From positions 632,464,786-632,528,785 of the forward strand of contig CM060915.1 in assembly GCA_030737875.1 (NCBI GenBank): a stretch of 64,000 nucleotides of DNA, in the 5' to 3' direction. Positions 11,168-22,282 of the stretch are shown piece after piece. Made by a program: the position numbers and the translations under genes. Under the pieces are notes generated by a model. The model worked only from the letters and a program-made list of their open reading frames with translations, had not been told where the DNA came from and ran no database searches. Each line of letters starts with the position of its first letter. Within the stretch, counting starts at the first letter, position 1. Source of the DNA: Allium sativum (taxonomy: Eukaryota > Streptophyta > Magnoliopsida > Asparagales > Amaryllidaceae).

Positions 11168-14008
11168 ATGAGCCGAGATACTAGAGGTGCTGGTAGAGGA
11201 GCCAATAATGGGAATGCTGCTGACATGAGGACGATGTTTACTGACCTCATGAGAGAGATGCTTAGAGATGTACAGAGGGCAGCTCCCAATGGTGGAAATG
11301 GTGGTGGTCCAATAGTGCAGGCGCCGAGGGTCGACTTCGCCAAGCTAAACAAGGACTATACTAGCCTTGGTGGGAAGCCGTTCCACGGAACGGAGTCGGC
11401 CACGGATGTTCAGGATTGGTTGGATAGTTGCGAACGTATCTTCGAGGATTTGGGTATCGAGGATGCAATGAAGAGAAAGTTAGCGTCCCGTCAGCTGCAA
11501 GGGCGGGCAATGAATTGGTGGAATGCTATAAAAGCAGCTACTCCTGAAGATCAGATTACTTGGGAGCAGTTTAAAGCTCGCTTTAGCGAGAAGTTCATTC
11601 CAGCTGCTCAGAAGTCAGTGCTGTTTAAGAAATTCTTGGAGCTCAAGCAGAATGGAAGAGCTGTCTCGGAGTATATTGCTGAATTCGACACTTTGTCGAA
11701 GTATGGGTTATCTCTTATTGATACTGCCGAGAAGAAGAATGAGAAATTCATAACTGGTTTGGATCAGTACTTGGGGGAAAAGCTTATTAACCACATCGAT
11801 GAGACGTTTGAGTCGATTGTGGGGAAAGCATTAAGATCAGAAAGTCTCTACCCTAAGCTGAAGACTGAGGTTGCTTCCGCAGATGAGCCAAAGCCACAAG
11901 CAAGTGGTGGAGGCAAGGGTGGTTCCCAGAATAAAAGAAAGCAGAGTCAGACTAAGGATGGCCAGAAGAAAAAGAATAAGCAAGATGTGGAGTGCTTCAG
12001 CTGTGGTAAGAAGGGCCATTATGCTAGTAATTGTCGGGCCAAGCCAGCGGATAGGAAGTGCTTCAACTGTGGCCAGATGGGACATCACAAGGACAAGTGT
12101 CCGCAACCCCCCAAAGAAAAACAAATGGTGAAAGCATATGCCCTTAATGCTATTCCTTCTTCGTCGAATGCCCCAACCGCGGCGGAGAAAGGAAAGAATG
12201 TCGTCATTCAAGGTATGCTTTCTGTTTATGATGTTCCTGTTAGAGTTTTGTTTGATACCGGAGCTTCCAACTCTTTCATATCTAGTGACCTGGTAGATAG
12301 GTTGGGATTGGAGCCTGAGATTGTCGACAGACCTTTAGTAGTGACGAACCCGATTGGTGGTTCGACTAGCCTTAGCATGATTTGTCGTAATGTGGTCTTA
12401 TCGAGTCATGGATGCATGTTTGTTTGTGATTGCTTTGTTTTGGGCTTTACTGGGTTTGGCATTATTTTGGGAGTAGATTGGCTCCAAAGATACAGGGTGG
12501 TGGTAGACTGTGAGGGCTTTTTAGTGACAGCTAGAGCGGATGATGGGCGGAGGATAGTGTTTGGTGGTCTACCCAGTAAGGGGGTATTGGCTAGTTTTCT
12601 AAACTCCCTCGACATTCCGCATAGTGAGTTGTCAGGTTTGCCCGTGGTTGGCCAGTATCCGGATGTTTTCGAAGAAGTGACCGGACTTCCACCACACCGA
12701 GAGATTGAGTTCCGTATTGATTTGGTAAAAGATGCCAGGCCTATAGTGATGCCACTTCGTCGTATGGCACCAAGGGAGCAGCGAGGGCTCGAGGTGCAAG
12801 TCAGCGATCTTTTGAAGAAGGGATTTATCAGAAGGAGTGTTTCTGAATGGGGAGCACCAGTTGTGTTTGCTACCAAGGCGGATGGTTCCCTTCGTTTGTG
12901 TGTAGACTACCGCGAGTTGAATAAAGTGACGAGGAAGAACAAGTATCCTCTACCGCGGATAGATGATTTGTTTGATCAGTTGAGTGGCGCGAGAGTATTT
13001 TCTCAGTTGGATCTCGCGACAGGTTTTCATCAGCTTAGGTTGGAAGCTGAGAGTATAGCTAAAACGGCATTTCGGACGCCGTCTGGGTTTTATGAGTGGT
13101 TGGTCATGCCATTCGGGCTGACCAATGCCCCAGCATATTTTGTGGATCTTATGAATAGGGTATTCAGAGATCAGTTGAATAAGTTTGTCCTTGTGTTCGT
13201 TGATGATATTTTGGTCTACTCGAGGACAGAGGAAGAACACAAGGGACATTTAAGAATAGTGATGGAGGTGTTGAGAAAACACCAATTGAAAGCAAAGTTT
13301 TCTAAGTGTCACTTCTGGAAGAGGGAAGTGAGGTTCTTGGGCCATGTTGTATCAGAAAATGGGATTGCCGTGGACCCGGCGAAGGTGGCTACGGTACAGG
13401 ATTGGCCTACGCCCAAGAATGCAACAGATGTAAGAAGTTTCTTGGGATTAGCTGGATACTATCGTAAGTTTATCCAAAGTTTCTCCAAGATAGCAGCACC
13501 ATTGACCCAGTTAACTAAGAAGAATCAAGCTTTTGTCTGGGATGGAAGGTGCGAGAATGCATTCAAGAGTCTAAAGGACAAGTTGACAAGCGCACCAGTG
13601 TTAGTCATTCCTAAGGGGAATGAAGAGATGACGGTATACACGGATGCCTGTGGTATCGGACTGGGTGCTGTATTGATGCAAGGCGGTAGGGTTGTTGCTT
13701 ATGCAAGTCGGCAATTGAAACCGCACGAGAAAAGATACCCTACCCATGATTTAGAATTGGCAGCAATCGTGTTCGCGTTAAAGATATGGAGACACTATCT
13801 CTTGGGGGAAAGATTTGAGCTTTTTACAGATCATAAGTCGTTAAAGTATCTCTTCTCTCAGAAAGATCTGAATCTCCGTCAGCAGAGATGGTTAGAGTTC
13901 TTAGCTTCCTATGATTTTGACATTGCATACACACCAGGAAAGGGCAATGCGGTGGCTGATGCATTGAGTAGAAAACATGCCAGCTTAGGGGCTATGTTCC
14001 TTGAATGA
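11168..14008 (+). CDS. gag-pol: Gag, protease, reverse transcriptase and RNase H of element D (946 codons, then TGA)
   Basis: The start chosen is the ATG at 11168 ([11 protein letters not shown]); in-frame ATGs at 11105 and 11132 are possible. Gag core: [20 protein letters not shown] to [16 protein letters not shown]. Two CCHC zinc knuckles begin near residues 276 ([14 protein letters not shown]) and 298 ([14 protein letters not shown]). Protease DTG ([12 protein letters not shown]) is near residue 363. RT shows [14 protein letters not shown] and FVDDILVYS with the two aspartates near residue 679. RNase H has [14 protein letters not shown] (D near 826) and ADALSRK near the end. Everything is in one frame, with no gag stop. 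The TGA at 14006-14008 is the only stop before integrase; the frame continues beyond it. Copies B and C have an arginine there, so CGA to TGA is the likely change. Confidence 0.93.
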   Translation: MSRDTRGAGRGANNGNAADMRTMFTDLMREMLRDVQRAAPNGGNGGGPIVQAPRVDFAKLNKDYTSLGGKPFHGTESATDVQDWLDSCERIFEDLGIEDAMKRKLASRQLQGRAMNWWNAIKAATPEDQITWEQFKARFSEKFIPAAQKSVLFKKFLELKQNGRAVSEYIAEFDTLSKYGLSLIDTAEKKNEKFITGLDQYLGEKLINHIDETFESIVGKALRSESLYPKLKTEVASADEPKPQASGGGKGGSQNKRKQSQTKDGQKKKNKQDVECFSCGKKGHYASNCRAKPADRKCFNCGQMGHHKDKCPQPPKEKQMVKAYALNAIPSSSNAPTAAEKGKNVVIQGMLSVYDVPVRVLFDTGASNSFISSDLVDRLGLEPEIVDRPLVVTNPIGGSTSLSMICRNVVLSSHGCMFVCDCFVLGFTGFGIILGVDWLQRYRVVVDCEGFLVTARADDGRRIVFGGLPSKGVLASFLNSLDIPHSELSGLPVVGQYPDVFEEVTGLPPHREIEFRIDLVKDARPIVMPLRRMAPREQRGLEVQVSDLLKKGFIRRSVSEWGAPVVFATKADGSLRLCVDYRELNKVTRKNKYPLPRIDDLFDQLSGARVFSQLDLATGFHQLRLEAESIAKTAFRTPSGFYEWLVMPFGLTNAPAYFVDLMNRVFRDQLNKFVLVFVDDILVYSRTEEEHKGHLRIVMEVLRKHQLKAKFSKCHFWKREVRFLGHVVSENGIAVDPAKVATVQDWPTPKNATDVRSFLGLAGYYRKFIQSFSKIAAPLTQLTKKNQAFVWDGRCENAFKSLKDKLTSAPVLVIPKGNEEMTVYTDACGIGLGAVLMQGGRVVAYASRQLKPHEKRYPTHDLELAAIVFALKIWRHYLLGERFELFTDHKSLKYLFSQKDLNLRQQRWLEFLASYDFDIAYTPGKGNAVADALSRKHASLGAMFLE

Positions 14009-15544
14009 AAGCAACTGGAGTTTATCGCGGGGTTTGATTTCAGACCAAAGTGCGAATTGGATCCAGAAATATTAGCAAGTTTGACGATCAGACCCACTTT
14101 GATTGAGCGGATCGGCTCTAGTCAGAGAGACGATCCTAACCTATTAGAAATCATCTCCAAGTTAGAGATGGGTATCGATGAGGAGATGAACAAGTATGGG
14201 CTTGATCGAGATAGATGGCTTAGAAAGAATGGAAAGCTTGTTGTACCCAATGTCAATGGATTGAGGGATGAAGTGCTTAGAGAATGTCATCACTCAAAGC
14301 TGACTATACACCCCGGTGGTAATAAGATGTATCGAGATATGAAGCAGACCTACTACTGGGAAGGGATGAAACGAGACATTGGGAAGTTTATATCCAAATG
14401 CATGAATTGCCAGCTAGTTAAAGCAGAGCAAAAGAAGCCTAGTGGGTTGTTACAACCCTTAGAAATTCCCGAATGGAAATGGGAGCAAGTCTCGATGGAT
14501 TTCATCGATGGCTTACCAAGGACTAGATCGGGATATGACAGCATTTGGGTAATTGTAGATCGACTGACTAAAAGTGCAAGGTTTATACCAGTCAAATCGA
14601 CCAGAACGGCAGCTAAGTTAGCAGAATTGTATATGAAGTGGGTAGTGAGATTTCATGGAGTACCTAAAAGCATTGTGAGCGACCGAGACCCGTTGTTCAC
14701 TAGTGGGTTTTGGAAGAGCTTACAAGAGGCTCTAGGGTCAGAGTTACATCTCAGTACCGCATATCATCCTCAGACCGACGGTCAGACGGAGAGGGTGAAC
14801 CGTATTTTGGAAGACCTCTTGAGAGCATGTATATTGGATTTTGGTGGATCATGGGATGACCATTTGCATCTAGTAGAGTTTGCATATAATAACAGCTACC
14901 AATCCAGTATCGGTATGGCTCCGTTTGAAGCTTTGTACGGAAGACCGTGCAACTCACCATCATGTTGGATAGAGACTGGCGAGAAGTTTATGCTTGGACC
15001 AGATGTGGTAAGGGAAACTTCAGATAAGATTAAGATCATTCAGCAACGAATGAAAGCTGCTCAAGATAGGCAGAAGAGCTATGCTGATAAGAGGAGGAGG
15101 GACTTGAAATTCTCCGTTGGCGACTTGGTGTTTGTCAAGATTTCTCCATTGAAGAGCGTAATACGATTTGGAAGGAGAGGCAAGTTGGCACCAAGATTTG
15201 TTGGCCCATTCCCTGTTCTTGAACTAGTCGGGAATTTGGCATACAGAATTGACTTACCGGAGAAGATGGCGGGAGTTCACGACGTATTTCATGTTTCCCA
15301 ACTAAGGAAGTTCGTTCACGACCCAGATATGACTATTTCACCTGATCAGTTGGAGGACTTCGAAGTAGAACCCGAGGCGGTTGGGAACCGCAAGCCGGCC
15401 CGTATTGTCGAGCACGACATGAAGCAACTTCGAAGGAAGGCGGTGAAGTTGGTCAAAGTTCAGTGGAGCGAGGACGAAAATGATTGTACTTGGGAGACAG
15501 AGGAGAACATTAGGAAGACATACCCAGAACTCTTTGCCTGGTAA
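14009..15544 (+). CDS. pol: Integrase with C-terminal chromodomain of element D
   Basis: Same frame as the upstream segment; the first ATG after the stop is at 14057, but the domain begins earlier (KQLEFIAGFDFRP). The zinc site has [11 protein letters not shown] with the histidines at 14288-14293 and the CMNCQ cysteines. Catalytic residues are intact: D at 14498-14500 (SMDFIDG), D at 14681-14683 (VSDRDPLFTS) and E at 14789-14791 (DGQTERVNR). The GPY/F module follows (APRFVGPFPVLELVG). The chromodomain is at the end: PARIVEHDMKQL, then VKLVKVQWSEDEND, CTWETEENI, closing LFAW-stop. Chromodomains of this type are known to bias insertion towards heterochromatin marks. As it is now separated by a stop from RT, it would be made only by readthrough. 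Confidence 0.92.
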   Translation, partial: KQLEFIAGFDFRPKCELDPEILASLTIRPTLIERIGSSQRDDPNLLEIISKLEMGIDEEMNKYGLDRDRWLRKNGKLVVPNVNGLRDEVLRECHHSKLTIHPGGNKMYRDMKQTYYWEGMKRDIGKFISKCMNCQLVKAEQKKPSGLLQPLEIPEWKWEQVSMDFIDGLPRTRSGYDSIWVIVDRLTKSARFIPVKSTRTAAKLAELYMKWVVRFHGVPKSIVSDRDPLFTSGFWKSLQEALGSELHLSTAYHPQTDGQTERVNRILEDLLRACILDFGGSWDDHLHLVEFAYNNSYQSSIGMAPFEALYGRPCNSPSCWIETGEKFMLGPDVVRETSDKIKIIQQRMKAAQDRQKSYADKRRRDLKFSVGDLVFVKISPLKSVIRFGRRGKLAPRFVGPFPVLELVGNLAYRIDLPEKMAGVHDVFHVSQLRKFVHDPDMTISPDQLEDFEVEPEAVGNRKPARIVEHDMKQLRRKAVKLVKVQWSEDENDCTWETEENIRKTYPELFAW

Positions 15545-15699
15545 GATTTTGACTTCGATTTAGTTTTCCGCATGCTAGGATAGGCTTGTTTGCTTATTTT
15601 GCATGATTGATTGTTGTATGTGGTTGTTAGGCATGCGGGATCCTTTGTATGTTTTGGGTTAAGGAATTTCGGGGGCGAAATTTCTTAAGGGGGGGAGAG
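15545..15699 (+). other. 3' non-coding stretch and polypurine tract of D
   Basis: Non-coding sequence after the pol stop ends in AAGGGGGGGAGAG at about 15687-15699, directly before the 3' LTR. This purine run would prime plus-strand DNA synthesis. Confidence 0.85.
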
Positions 15700-18057
15700 T
15701 GTAACGACCCGCATTCTACGCATCATAGGATCGTAGAATATTTATTTCTTTCACATACGAAGTCGTATGGTCATGTAACTTTGGGAGACGACTATTGGGG
15801 TCATTTCCCATGTTCATGATTTTTCCCGATTTTTAAATGACCATTTTACCCCTAGTTGTCACTGTTTTGGCCATAACTTTTGATTGGAAAAGAATTTTGA
15901 CCTGAAACCACTCCCATTGGCTCCGGATGATGGTTTCTCTTTCCGTAGAGTGGTCACATTAGCCAAACGGACTCACCGTTTGGGAGATATGGCTGAAACA
16001 AGTTTCAGATGGTGAAAAAACAGCTTAATTGGGCTTAACCGGGTGATTAGCAGCTAGGCCCAGAGGGGAATTTCGGGTTTAGGAGTATATAGGGGCTGAT
16101 TAGGGTTAGAAAACATTTCTTTAGACATTTTCCAGCCGCCACTTTCATTCCTCTTAACCTAGCCATGGCCTCTACTCTTTAAATCTCTCTAAAAACACCC
16201 AAAATCACTTTCTAATTGAAGATTAGGCTTAGCAACATCAAATTAAGAGGAAAAGGCACCAAACCAAGGTTAGAGCTGCTGTTGGACATCAGTATTCGCC
16301 CCAAATCAGAGGAGTTTCAGTTCTGAGAATTTTATTTGTGGCCAAGGTGAGTGGTTAGCATTGTTTTGACACTAATTACAGTTAATCAGGGTGATTAGCG
16401 ATAATTAGTGAATTCTTACACTTTAAAATTCTGGAAAAATATTCTAAAAATTCGAAATATTATTTTAGACCTCTGTTAGAAATTTGGGTTGATTTGATTA
16501 AGTTTTGTTAATCCTATGATTAGTTTTGCTTAAACATGCTTAAGGGAAAACATGGGATTTGGGCTATGTTTGATCCGTTTTATCTTATCATAATTGTGTT
16601 TTGATGTTTGTGAATGATTATACATGTTTCTATGACTGTATAGTATGCTTTGTGATTGTCTAGAAGTGTTAGATTGGTCAAAAACGCCGTCGAATGGCGT
16701 AAAAACAGTCGCAGGAAATTGTGCAGAAAACGGTTAGCCCCAAGTCCAGCGATCCGATATAGTCCAGCGATCCGATGGAGTCCAGCGATCCGACGATCCG
16801 ATGGAGTCCAGCGATCCGACGATCCGATGAAGTCCAGCGATCCGATGGGGTCCAGCGATCCGATGGAGTCCAGCGATCCGATGGAGTCCAGCGATCCGAT
16901 GGAGTCCAGCGATCCGACGGAGTCCAGCGATCCGGCGATCCGATGAAGTCCAGCGATCCGATGGAGTCCAGTGATCCGATGAAGTCCGGCAATCCGGTGA
17001 TGACTGAAACACGAGATGCAAAGGAAGCCCAAATGAGAAGTTAGAGCTCAAGATTCAGATGGGAATCAACGAGTTCGCTTCATGGTTGGGTTTTGCTGCG
17101 GGACGCGTGCCAAGGAGTTATCGACGTCTATAGCTTTGGACCACTATGGTAGGAGGTACGAAGGCGGATTCAGGGCCATTATGGCATCGGTAGAACCAAA
17201 GGCTACGACCAATGAAGTGGGTCATTGAAATGTTTGGTCATGACTCCAAGTGTTTGGCTTGGTCACAGCAGGGTTTCTACAAGTCGGGATTCGTCGTTAC
17301 CTCAGTTTGTCTAGTGTTCCAAAGTGGTAGATGTCGTACGCTTTACGCACTGAGTGAGAGATGTGAGGATGGTTGCTATGGATGATTTGCTTGCTATCAT
17401 TATGACATGCACACCCCACCCCCGTATTCTTTACACTATTTATTATGGCACCTTAGAGTACTGTACGGTATGTGGTACTAACTCTTTGGTTGCAGGTCCA
17501 GGTTCAGGTATGGTTTAGTATACCTGTTATTATTCTGTTTAGATGCTTATCGCTCATACCAGGCTTTATGTCTGACCCAGAGTTTTATGTCTCCTCTTAT
17601 TACTCTGGGTGCTCACACGAGCAGACTAGAGACAGGTTAGCTGGTGATGCACGGGTAGATGATCCGGAGACGAGCGGGAGGCTTCCACGTAACATATATA
17701 TAGTATTCTCCCTGTGTTGTTGAAGATCACTGCTTGGGAATTGGTGGTGTATCTTCTATTTTGGCTTTCTTTTGTTTAGAGACAGTAAATTTGGAAAATT
17801 GTAATAAGCTGTATTTGAATTTCCGCTGCTCTGATGATGGATGTTGATTTTAGTTATCAGCTTATGCACTGTCTCACCTGTTTTATGTCAAGTATGTTAT
17901 TATTGCATTTTATTCCATGCGCTGTGAGACATTCTACAGGTTTCTTGATTAGTTCATTCCCTTCCTTCCTTTCTTTGGCGACCGTCCCGTGCTAGTCGGG
18001 CATGTGTACAGCGCACTTCCGAAGGAAATGCAGGCTGGTGCGGGGCGGGCCGTCACA
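15700..18057 (+). repeat. 3' LTR of element D, 2,358 bp
   Basis: Matches the 5' LTR almost base for base, ending GGGCCGTCACA before the GAGTA duplication. The 36-bp length difference is exactly two units of the 18-bp array. Visible substitutions include A/G in the leader near 16256, A in place of G near 16307, and C/T near 17052. Confidence 0.95.
16744..17000. repeat. 18-bp tandem array in the D 3' LTR, 12 units plus a decayed one
   Basis: Same unit and same order of variants as at 9622-9914, with two units missing from the middle of the array. Confidence 0.95.
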
Positions 18058-19110
18058 GAGTATATTTAATAGATCACATAAGTTGATCTCTTCAAACGTA
18101 TTTATGTTTGGTGGCGGAGGAACTCGTTTCTCTTAGCTGTATACCCATGGTATTTTTGGGGAAATCAATTTGTGATTTGGCGGGTATGACGATGTGACAT
18201 TTAAAGTTAATAAAGGTGTGATCTATACGTTATGGCTCTAGCCTCACAATCAGGAAATGGTATAAAATCGGGTAGGTCAGATGGCTAGGTGGATAGCTGC
18301 CAATTTGGGTGTATTGTCACCTGATCTAGAGAAATTCCATTTACTTCTATAATCTATTTCGATGTTGTCCCTTTTGGGAAACGGTTGCTGATCCCAACCG
18401 TTGGTGATAATACATTCGGTACACTCAAGCGAAATGGGTGACCGATCATGTTTAGCATGGGTTACAAGATATTCTTGTTGAACCCGGTGTATTCCTCTCT
18501 AGAGATACACTATCGGAAGGTGGTCCCATACCTTGCCAGTTGGAATTCATTAACCAGTAAGAGCCTACGGTTTTTGATTATATGTTATGTATGTGGAACG
18601 TGAGATGAAAGCATTCTGCTAGATGATTATTACATTGTGGTTGATAGACACTATCATAATATCAAGGGAGTTTTGATATAAAAGATCATTATTTCTTGAA
18701 ACGGATTTTTGATGTTAAATCAAATGCTTTGGATTCTCATAAGGGAAAAACCTATTCCGTTTTATACAACGTGGTCTTATGAGATATCGTTTATTTTCTC
18801 AAACTGTTTTAAATTGTTTACTCATACCAGTCCCATGACTGACCCGGAGTTTATTTTGTTTTTTTCCCTAAACTCTTGGGTACCCGAATTTGTACGGGCA
18901 ATCAAGTAGTCCGGATTTTACAGATATACTGAGAGTTTAGAGCTAGAGGCTTAAGGATTTTATAACAGTTGCTTATTTCCACTGTGTTGTAAGTGTTGTA
19001 CTCTGATAAATGTTATTGTATACATATACTGGCTTTATTTCCAAGTTATGTTATATTTTATTCGTTCCGCTGTGAGATTCGTGTTACTCTGATTCTATTG
19101 TTGTGATCTT
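18058..19110. repeat. Element E, right part
   Basis: Continues the sequence broken by D (left end ctgacagagta, right start gagtatatttaatag). It has no credible gene. The stretch around 18820-18880 (accagtcccatgactgaccc, then ggagtttatttt and a run to a possible acceptor ttttacag near 18922) matches the L LTR around 34060-34150. The right edge against element A is uncertain. Confidence 0.5.
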
Positions 19111-19840
19111 CTTCTTCTTCTATTCTAATTTTCTATCTTATCTATTCTCACCCTCTAACTTCTTTCTATTAACTATCCGATATTTCCAATGTTTGGATTG
19201 TCGACATTGAGTTATGTCGATAACCAAGGCCGCAAATCCCCCGCGTCGTTACATCTTTATCTTAATGGTAACTTCTATGACTTGCAATGATGTGGATTTG
19301 TGTAGATCCATTTCTAAATCAGTAGATCTAATTTATGTGGACATTGAAACTGTTAGATCTGTTTTAACATCTAGATCTGAATTATGTGATCTAATTTATC
19401 ACCTTGTGTTATCATGTTAGATCTGTTTTAACATCTAGATCTGAATTATGTGATCTAATTTATCACCTTGTGTTATCATGTTAGATCTATTTTAACATCT
19501 AGATCTGAATTATGTGATCTAATTTATCACCTTATGTTATCATTTTAGATCTATTTTAACATCTAGATCTGAATTATGTGATCTAATTTATCACCTTGTG
19601 TTATCATGTTAGACGACATCTAAATTGCTAATTTAGATCTTACTATGCTTATTATGACATCATAGTTATGTTAGAATCAATTGACCACCAACCATTCATC
19701 AGTTTTATGTCCACCTTGTTATAATGACAATTGCATGTCTATGCCAGTATGTATGTTCACCTTATTATCATGATAGTTTATGTTTATGCTAAAATGATCA
19801 CTTTGGCTATATTCCCCATTATTTTCCCTATTATTGTTTA
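19111..19840 (+). repeat. Element A 5' LTR, first surviving segment
   Basis: No gene. It is assigned to A because its right end (ttattgttta) joins across the Helitron to TGATTAGGCT, giving the same order as in the LTRs of B and C just before the TTAGGCT hairpin. It includes the 64-bp tandem array. The left edge is not defined. Confidence 0.5.
19353..19608. repeat. 64-bp tandem repeat, four copies
   Basis: Units start at 19353, 19417, 19481 and 19545, each opening ttagatctgttttaacatct or with one change, and are nearly identical. The even spacing suggests recent spread by unequal exchange or slippage. Confidence 0.95.
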
Positions 19841-19871
19841 CCAGTATGTAAGGCACGTCCGATGGACGTGT
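19841..19871 (-). other. Helitron 3' terminal hairpin and CTGG end
   Basis: On the plus strand CACGTCC (19854-19860), loop GAT, GGACGTG (19864-19870): a perfect 7-bp stem with a 3-base loop. CTGG (minus strand, 19844-19841) lies nine bases past it and is followed by T. Confidence 0.7.
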
Positions 19872-20849
19872 GCATAGAAAAATGTGATGAAGTTGAAAAT
19901 ATAATAAACTGTGCATGGTTCTTAACTTAATCGTTTATTAATTCGGTTGAAGGGTTGTAGTTGCATTGTATATAAGAACAAACTATGTAATTGAAGAATG
20001 ATACCAACAACTCAGAATGATACATTTACAATGAAATGTAATATATGTTGTGTCCATGACAGTCAATGTTCCTGTATGTCAAAACATCATTTTGCGTCTC
20101 GCTATCCATTTTTTTAGTTCTGTTTCGTATGTATATCTCCCATTCATTTTATTAGTATCTATCTCTTTTTTTTGGTGAATTGAAAGCTAAATATATTAAA
20201 TAATCAATCTCAACCTAAAAATCCATGGTTTCCGTAGAAATACAGTATTAGACGTATTTTGAAATTGTTGCTCTTTATTTTTTCAATGAGCTTTTCTCCT
20301 CCTAATATGACCACATAACAACCGTGGCCAACTAAATAGTCAGGAAGAACATTAAAATTCTAAGCCTTCATAGACCGTATAATTTATAATCTAACTTTCC
20401 ATGAATATAATTTATAATATAACTCTGTAGAAAGAAAAAAAAACTAATGTTTGCTGCATGCATGTGCTTAATGGCTTGTGGTGGCAAGCGTATATACATT
20501 ACCCCTAGTTAAAAGTTCAAATCATAGTAACAAACAATTCAAATTTACCTAAAATTATTCCAAATAAAAACGTATCCTTTGTTTTTATTTCATTTGTCAC
20601 TTGGTCTCCCTCTCAATCGTACTGTGCTTCCATAATTTTGTTTATCTTTAACTTTTTAAATTTGTATCGAGTTAGTAACAATAACAGAGCCTACATGAGC
20701 CGAAGTTGTAAGAATATGGCGCTCTCTCTTTTTGTTTTAAAAGTAAACATCCTAAAATTTACATCTACATACAGTTCTCACATGCTGTTACGAAAGAGAA
20801 AAAAGAAAATGCTACATAAATAATATATAACAAATTTACCAAATGAACT

Positions 20850-21105
20850 CTATGCAAGTCTCACTACTTCGCCAATTTTACATGTTTCATACAGATCTTC
20901 TATAAGCATCATCAGAGCCTCAGACTCTTCTAACATACTGACAACTCTCTCATACCCTTTGACTGCTTCAGTGCTAAAAATGTCGTGGTCTCTGCATCAG
21001 AAATTTTGTAACCTAAGCTCCCAGCAGAGGGTCCTTGCTTAGTTGATTTTTTTCTTGATTTTGATGGAAGGCTTCTACATTTTTGAGGAGTTCAATCAGT
21101 TCTGC
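20850..21105 (-). pseudogene. Gene fragment in the Helitron: last-exon-like segment
   Basis: Two overlapping minus-strand frames look coding. The upper one reads TPQKCRSLPSKSRKKSTKQ and goes on to KISDAETTTFLALKQSKG. The lower one reads YERVVSMLEESEALMMLIED, then LYETCKIGEVVRLA and a TAG at 20850-20852. They would join through a one-base frameshift near 20955. The family is not recognised. The lysine-rich part is loosely like the tail of FAR1/MULE-type proteins, but that is too weak to name. Confidence 0.35.
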
Positions 21106-22099
21106 ATTTTTCATTTAGGTCGACTCAAAGTTTTAAGTTGAAAGACGAAGGTGACTTAAGTGGGTGGCAAAGACTTTGAGGTAGTAGAAATGGAAGCAAA
21201 AAGGAAAATTGCAGTTGCTGAAAATGAGTCCTTACGGTGTCACCAATAATGGCTTCCGATGCAACAGAAAAATATTGCCTTTTGCCTTTGATGCATTATT
21301 GTTTCATTCAATTTGAATGTCTCCCGACCCTATAAAAACATCAACAGAAACACAAAAAAGGCCCCTTGTGTTGGGCATATACCATTTTATATTAGACCTT
21401 TAGTTCATAGAACTGAACATATACCTTTTTGTGGTGGTTGATAGAACTTTTGTCTTTTGTCGTATAATATCCTGTATTTTCTAATGCTCCAAACCAAATA
21501 AAATCTTTCCTCCAAATAACATCTTTACATAATTTAACTCTGCTTCGCCAGCAGATCTACGCTCTGAGTCATTCTGATTTGCTGCTAGTTCATCTTTGCG
21601 CCGCAACAACACATCCATCTTGAGTCCAGTATCGCATGATCGCATGGACACACATAGGGACGACCTCGTCCAAGCGTAGAAACCACTGCATAAACAATTT
21701 AGTTCAAGATCTGTATACTTTGAAGAAAAAATGAATCCATTAGACAGGCTCCATTATCTCTTGAGGCAATTAGTTATACGTACATGAAACATCAAATACA
21801 GTAGTGAAAATTAATAAAAAAGGATTTTTGTTATATTCACTCCTTTCACCTCACTGTCAATGCACCTAATCTAACATGGTAGTCACATGCATACTTCTAT
21901 TAAAATGGGTCACTTTTTTTAAACGGGTCATATGTGTAATTAATGTAGTGGACTTCAGTGAATTTAATATCATGCAAGCGGGCATCAACAAAAAAAAGGA
22001 AAAAAAGGCAGAACTCTATGTATATTATGCAAGGATAAATAAGCTAGCAGATAGTGTGAATATGATGTGATGTTTTTTTTTATTATAGCCTGATGTTAA

Positions 22100-22282
22100 G
22101 CTATTCATAGCAGATTTTGATGGACAGCCTCTACATTTTTGAGGAGTTTTAGTCGCAAAGGATGGATCTTTTAGTACGTACCCTGTCTGCACCTTTTCAG
22201 TTCTGTTCTGGTGAATAAGCCGCCTAAATTTAGGACCAAGTATCCTTTTGATATTAGCTGGTAGTCGAAGTCTTTGCTTCAT
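22100..22282 (-). pseudogene. Gene fragment in the Helitron: second copy of the same region
   Basis: The frame from the ATG at 22282 reads MKQRLRLPANIKRILGPKF, later VLKDPSFATKTPQKCRGCPS. About 40 bp at its end (acatttttgaggagtt on the plus strand, near 22134) match 21082 onwards in the first fragment, so the two appear to derive from the same ancestral exon. Function unknown. Confidence 0.3.

Larger units (their letters stand above)
8578..18057 (+). mobile_element. Element D: young Tekay/Del-like chromovirus, 9,480 bp
   Basis: Complete Ty3/Gypsy element with TG...CA LTRs (8578-10971 and 15700-18057), tRNA-Met-type primer-binding site, one gag-pol frame with a C-terminal chromodomain, polypurine tract, and a 5-bp target duplication GAGTA (8573-8577 and 18058-18062). 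The long LTRs and chromodomain indicate the Tekay/Del branch. The two LTRs differ by about seven substitutions by eye plus a 36-bp repeat-number difference. If 1.3e-8 changes per site per year is assumed, this is on the order of 0.1 million years. It is inserted in element E. Confidence 0.95.

Noticed and set aside
20850..22282. Naming the Helitron gene fragments as FAR1 or MULE transposase
   Set aside because: Only a loose likeness in a short basic stretch; no zinc-finger or transposase core seen.
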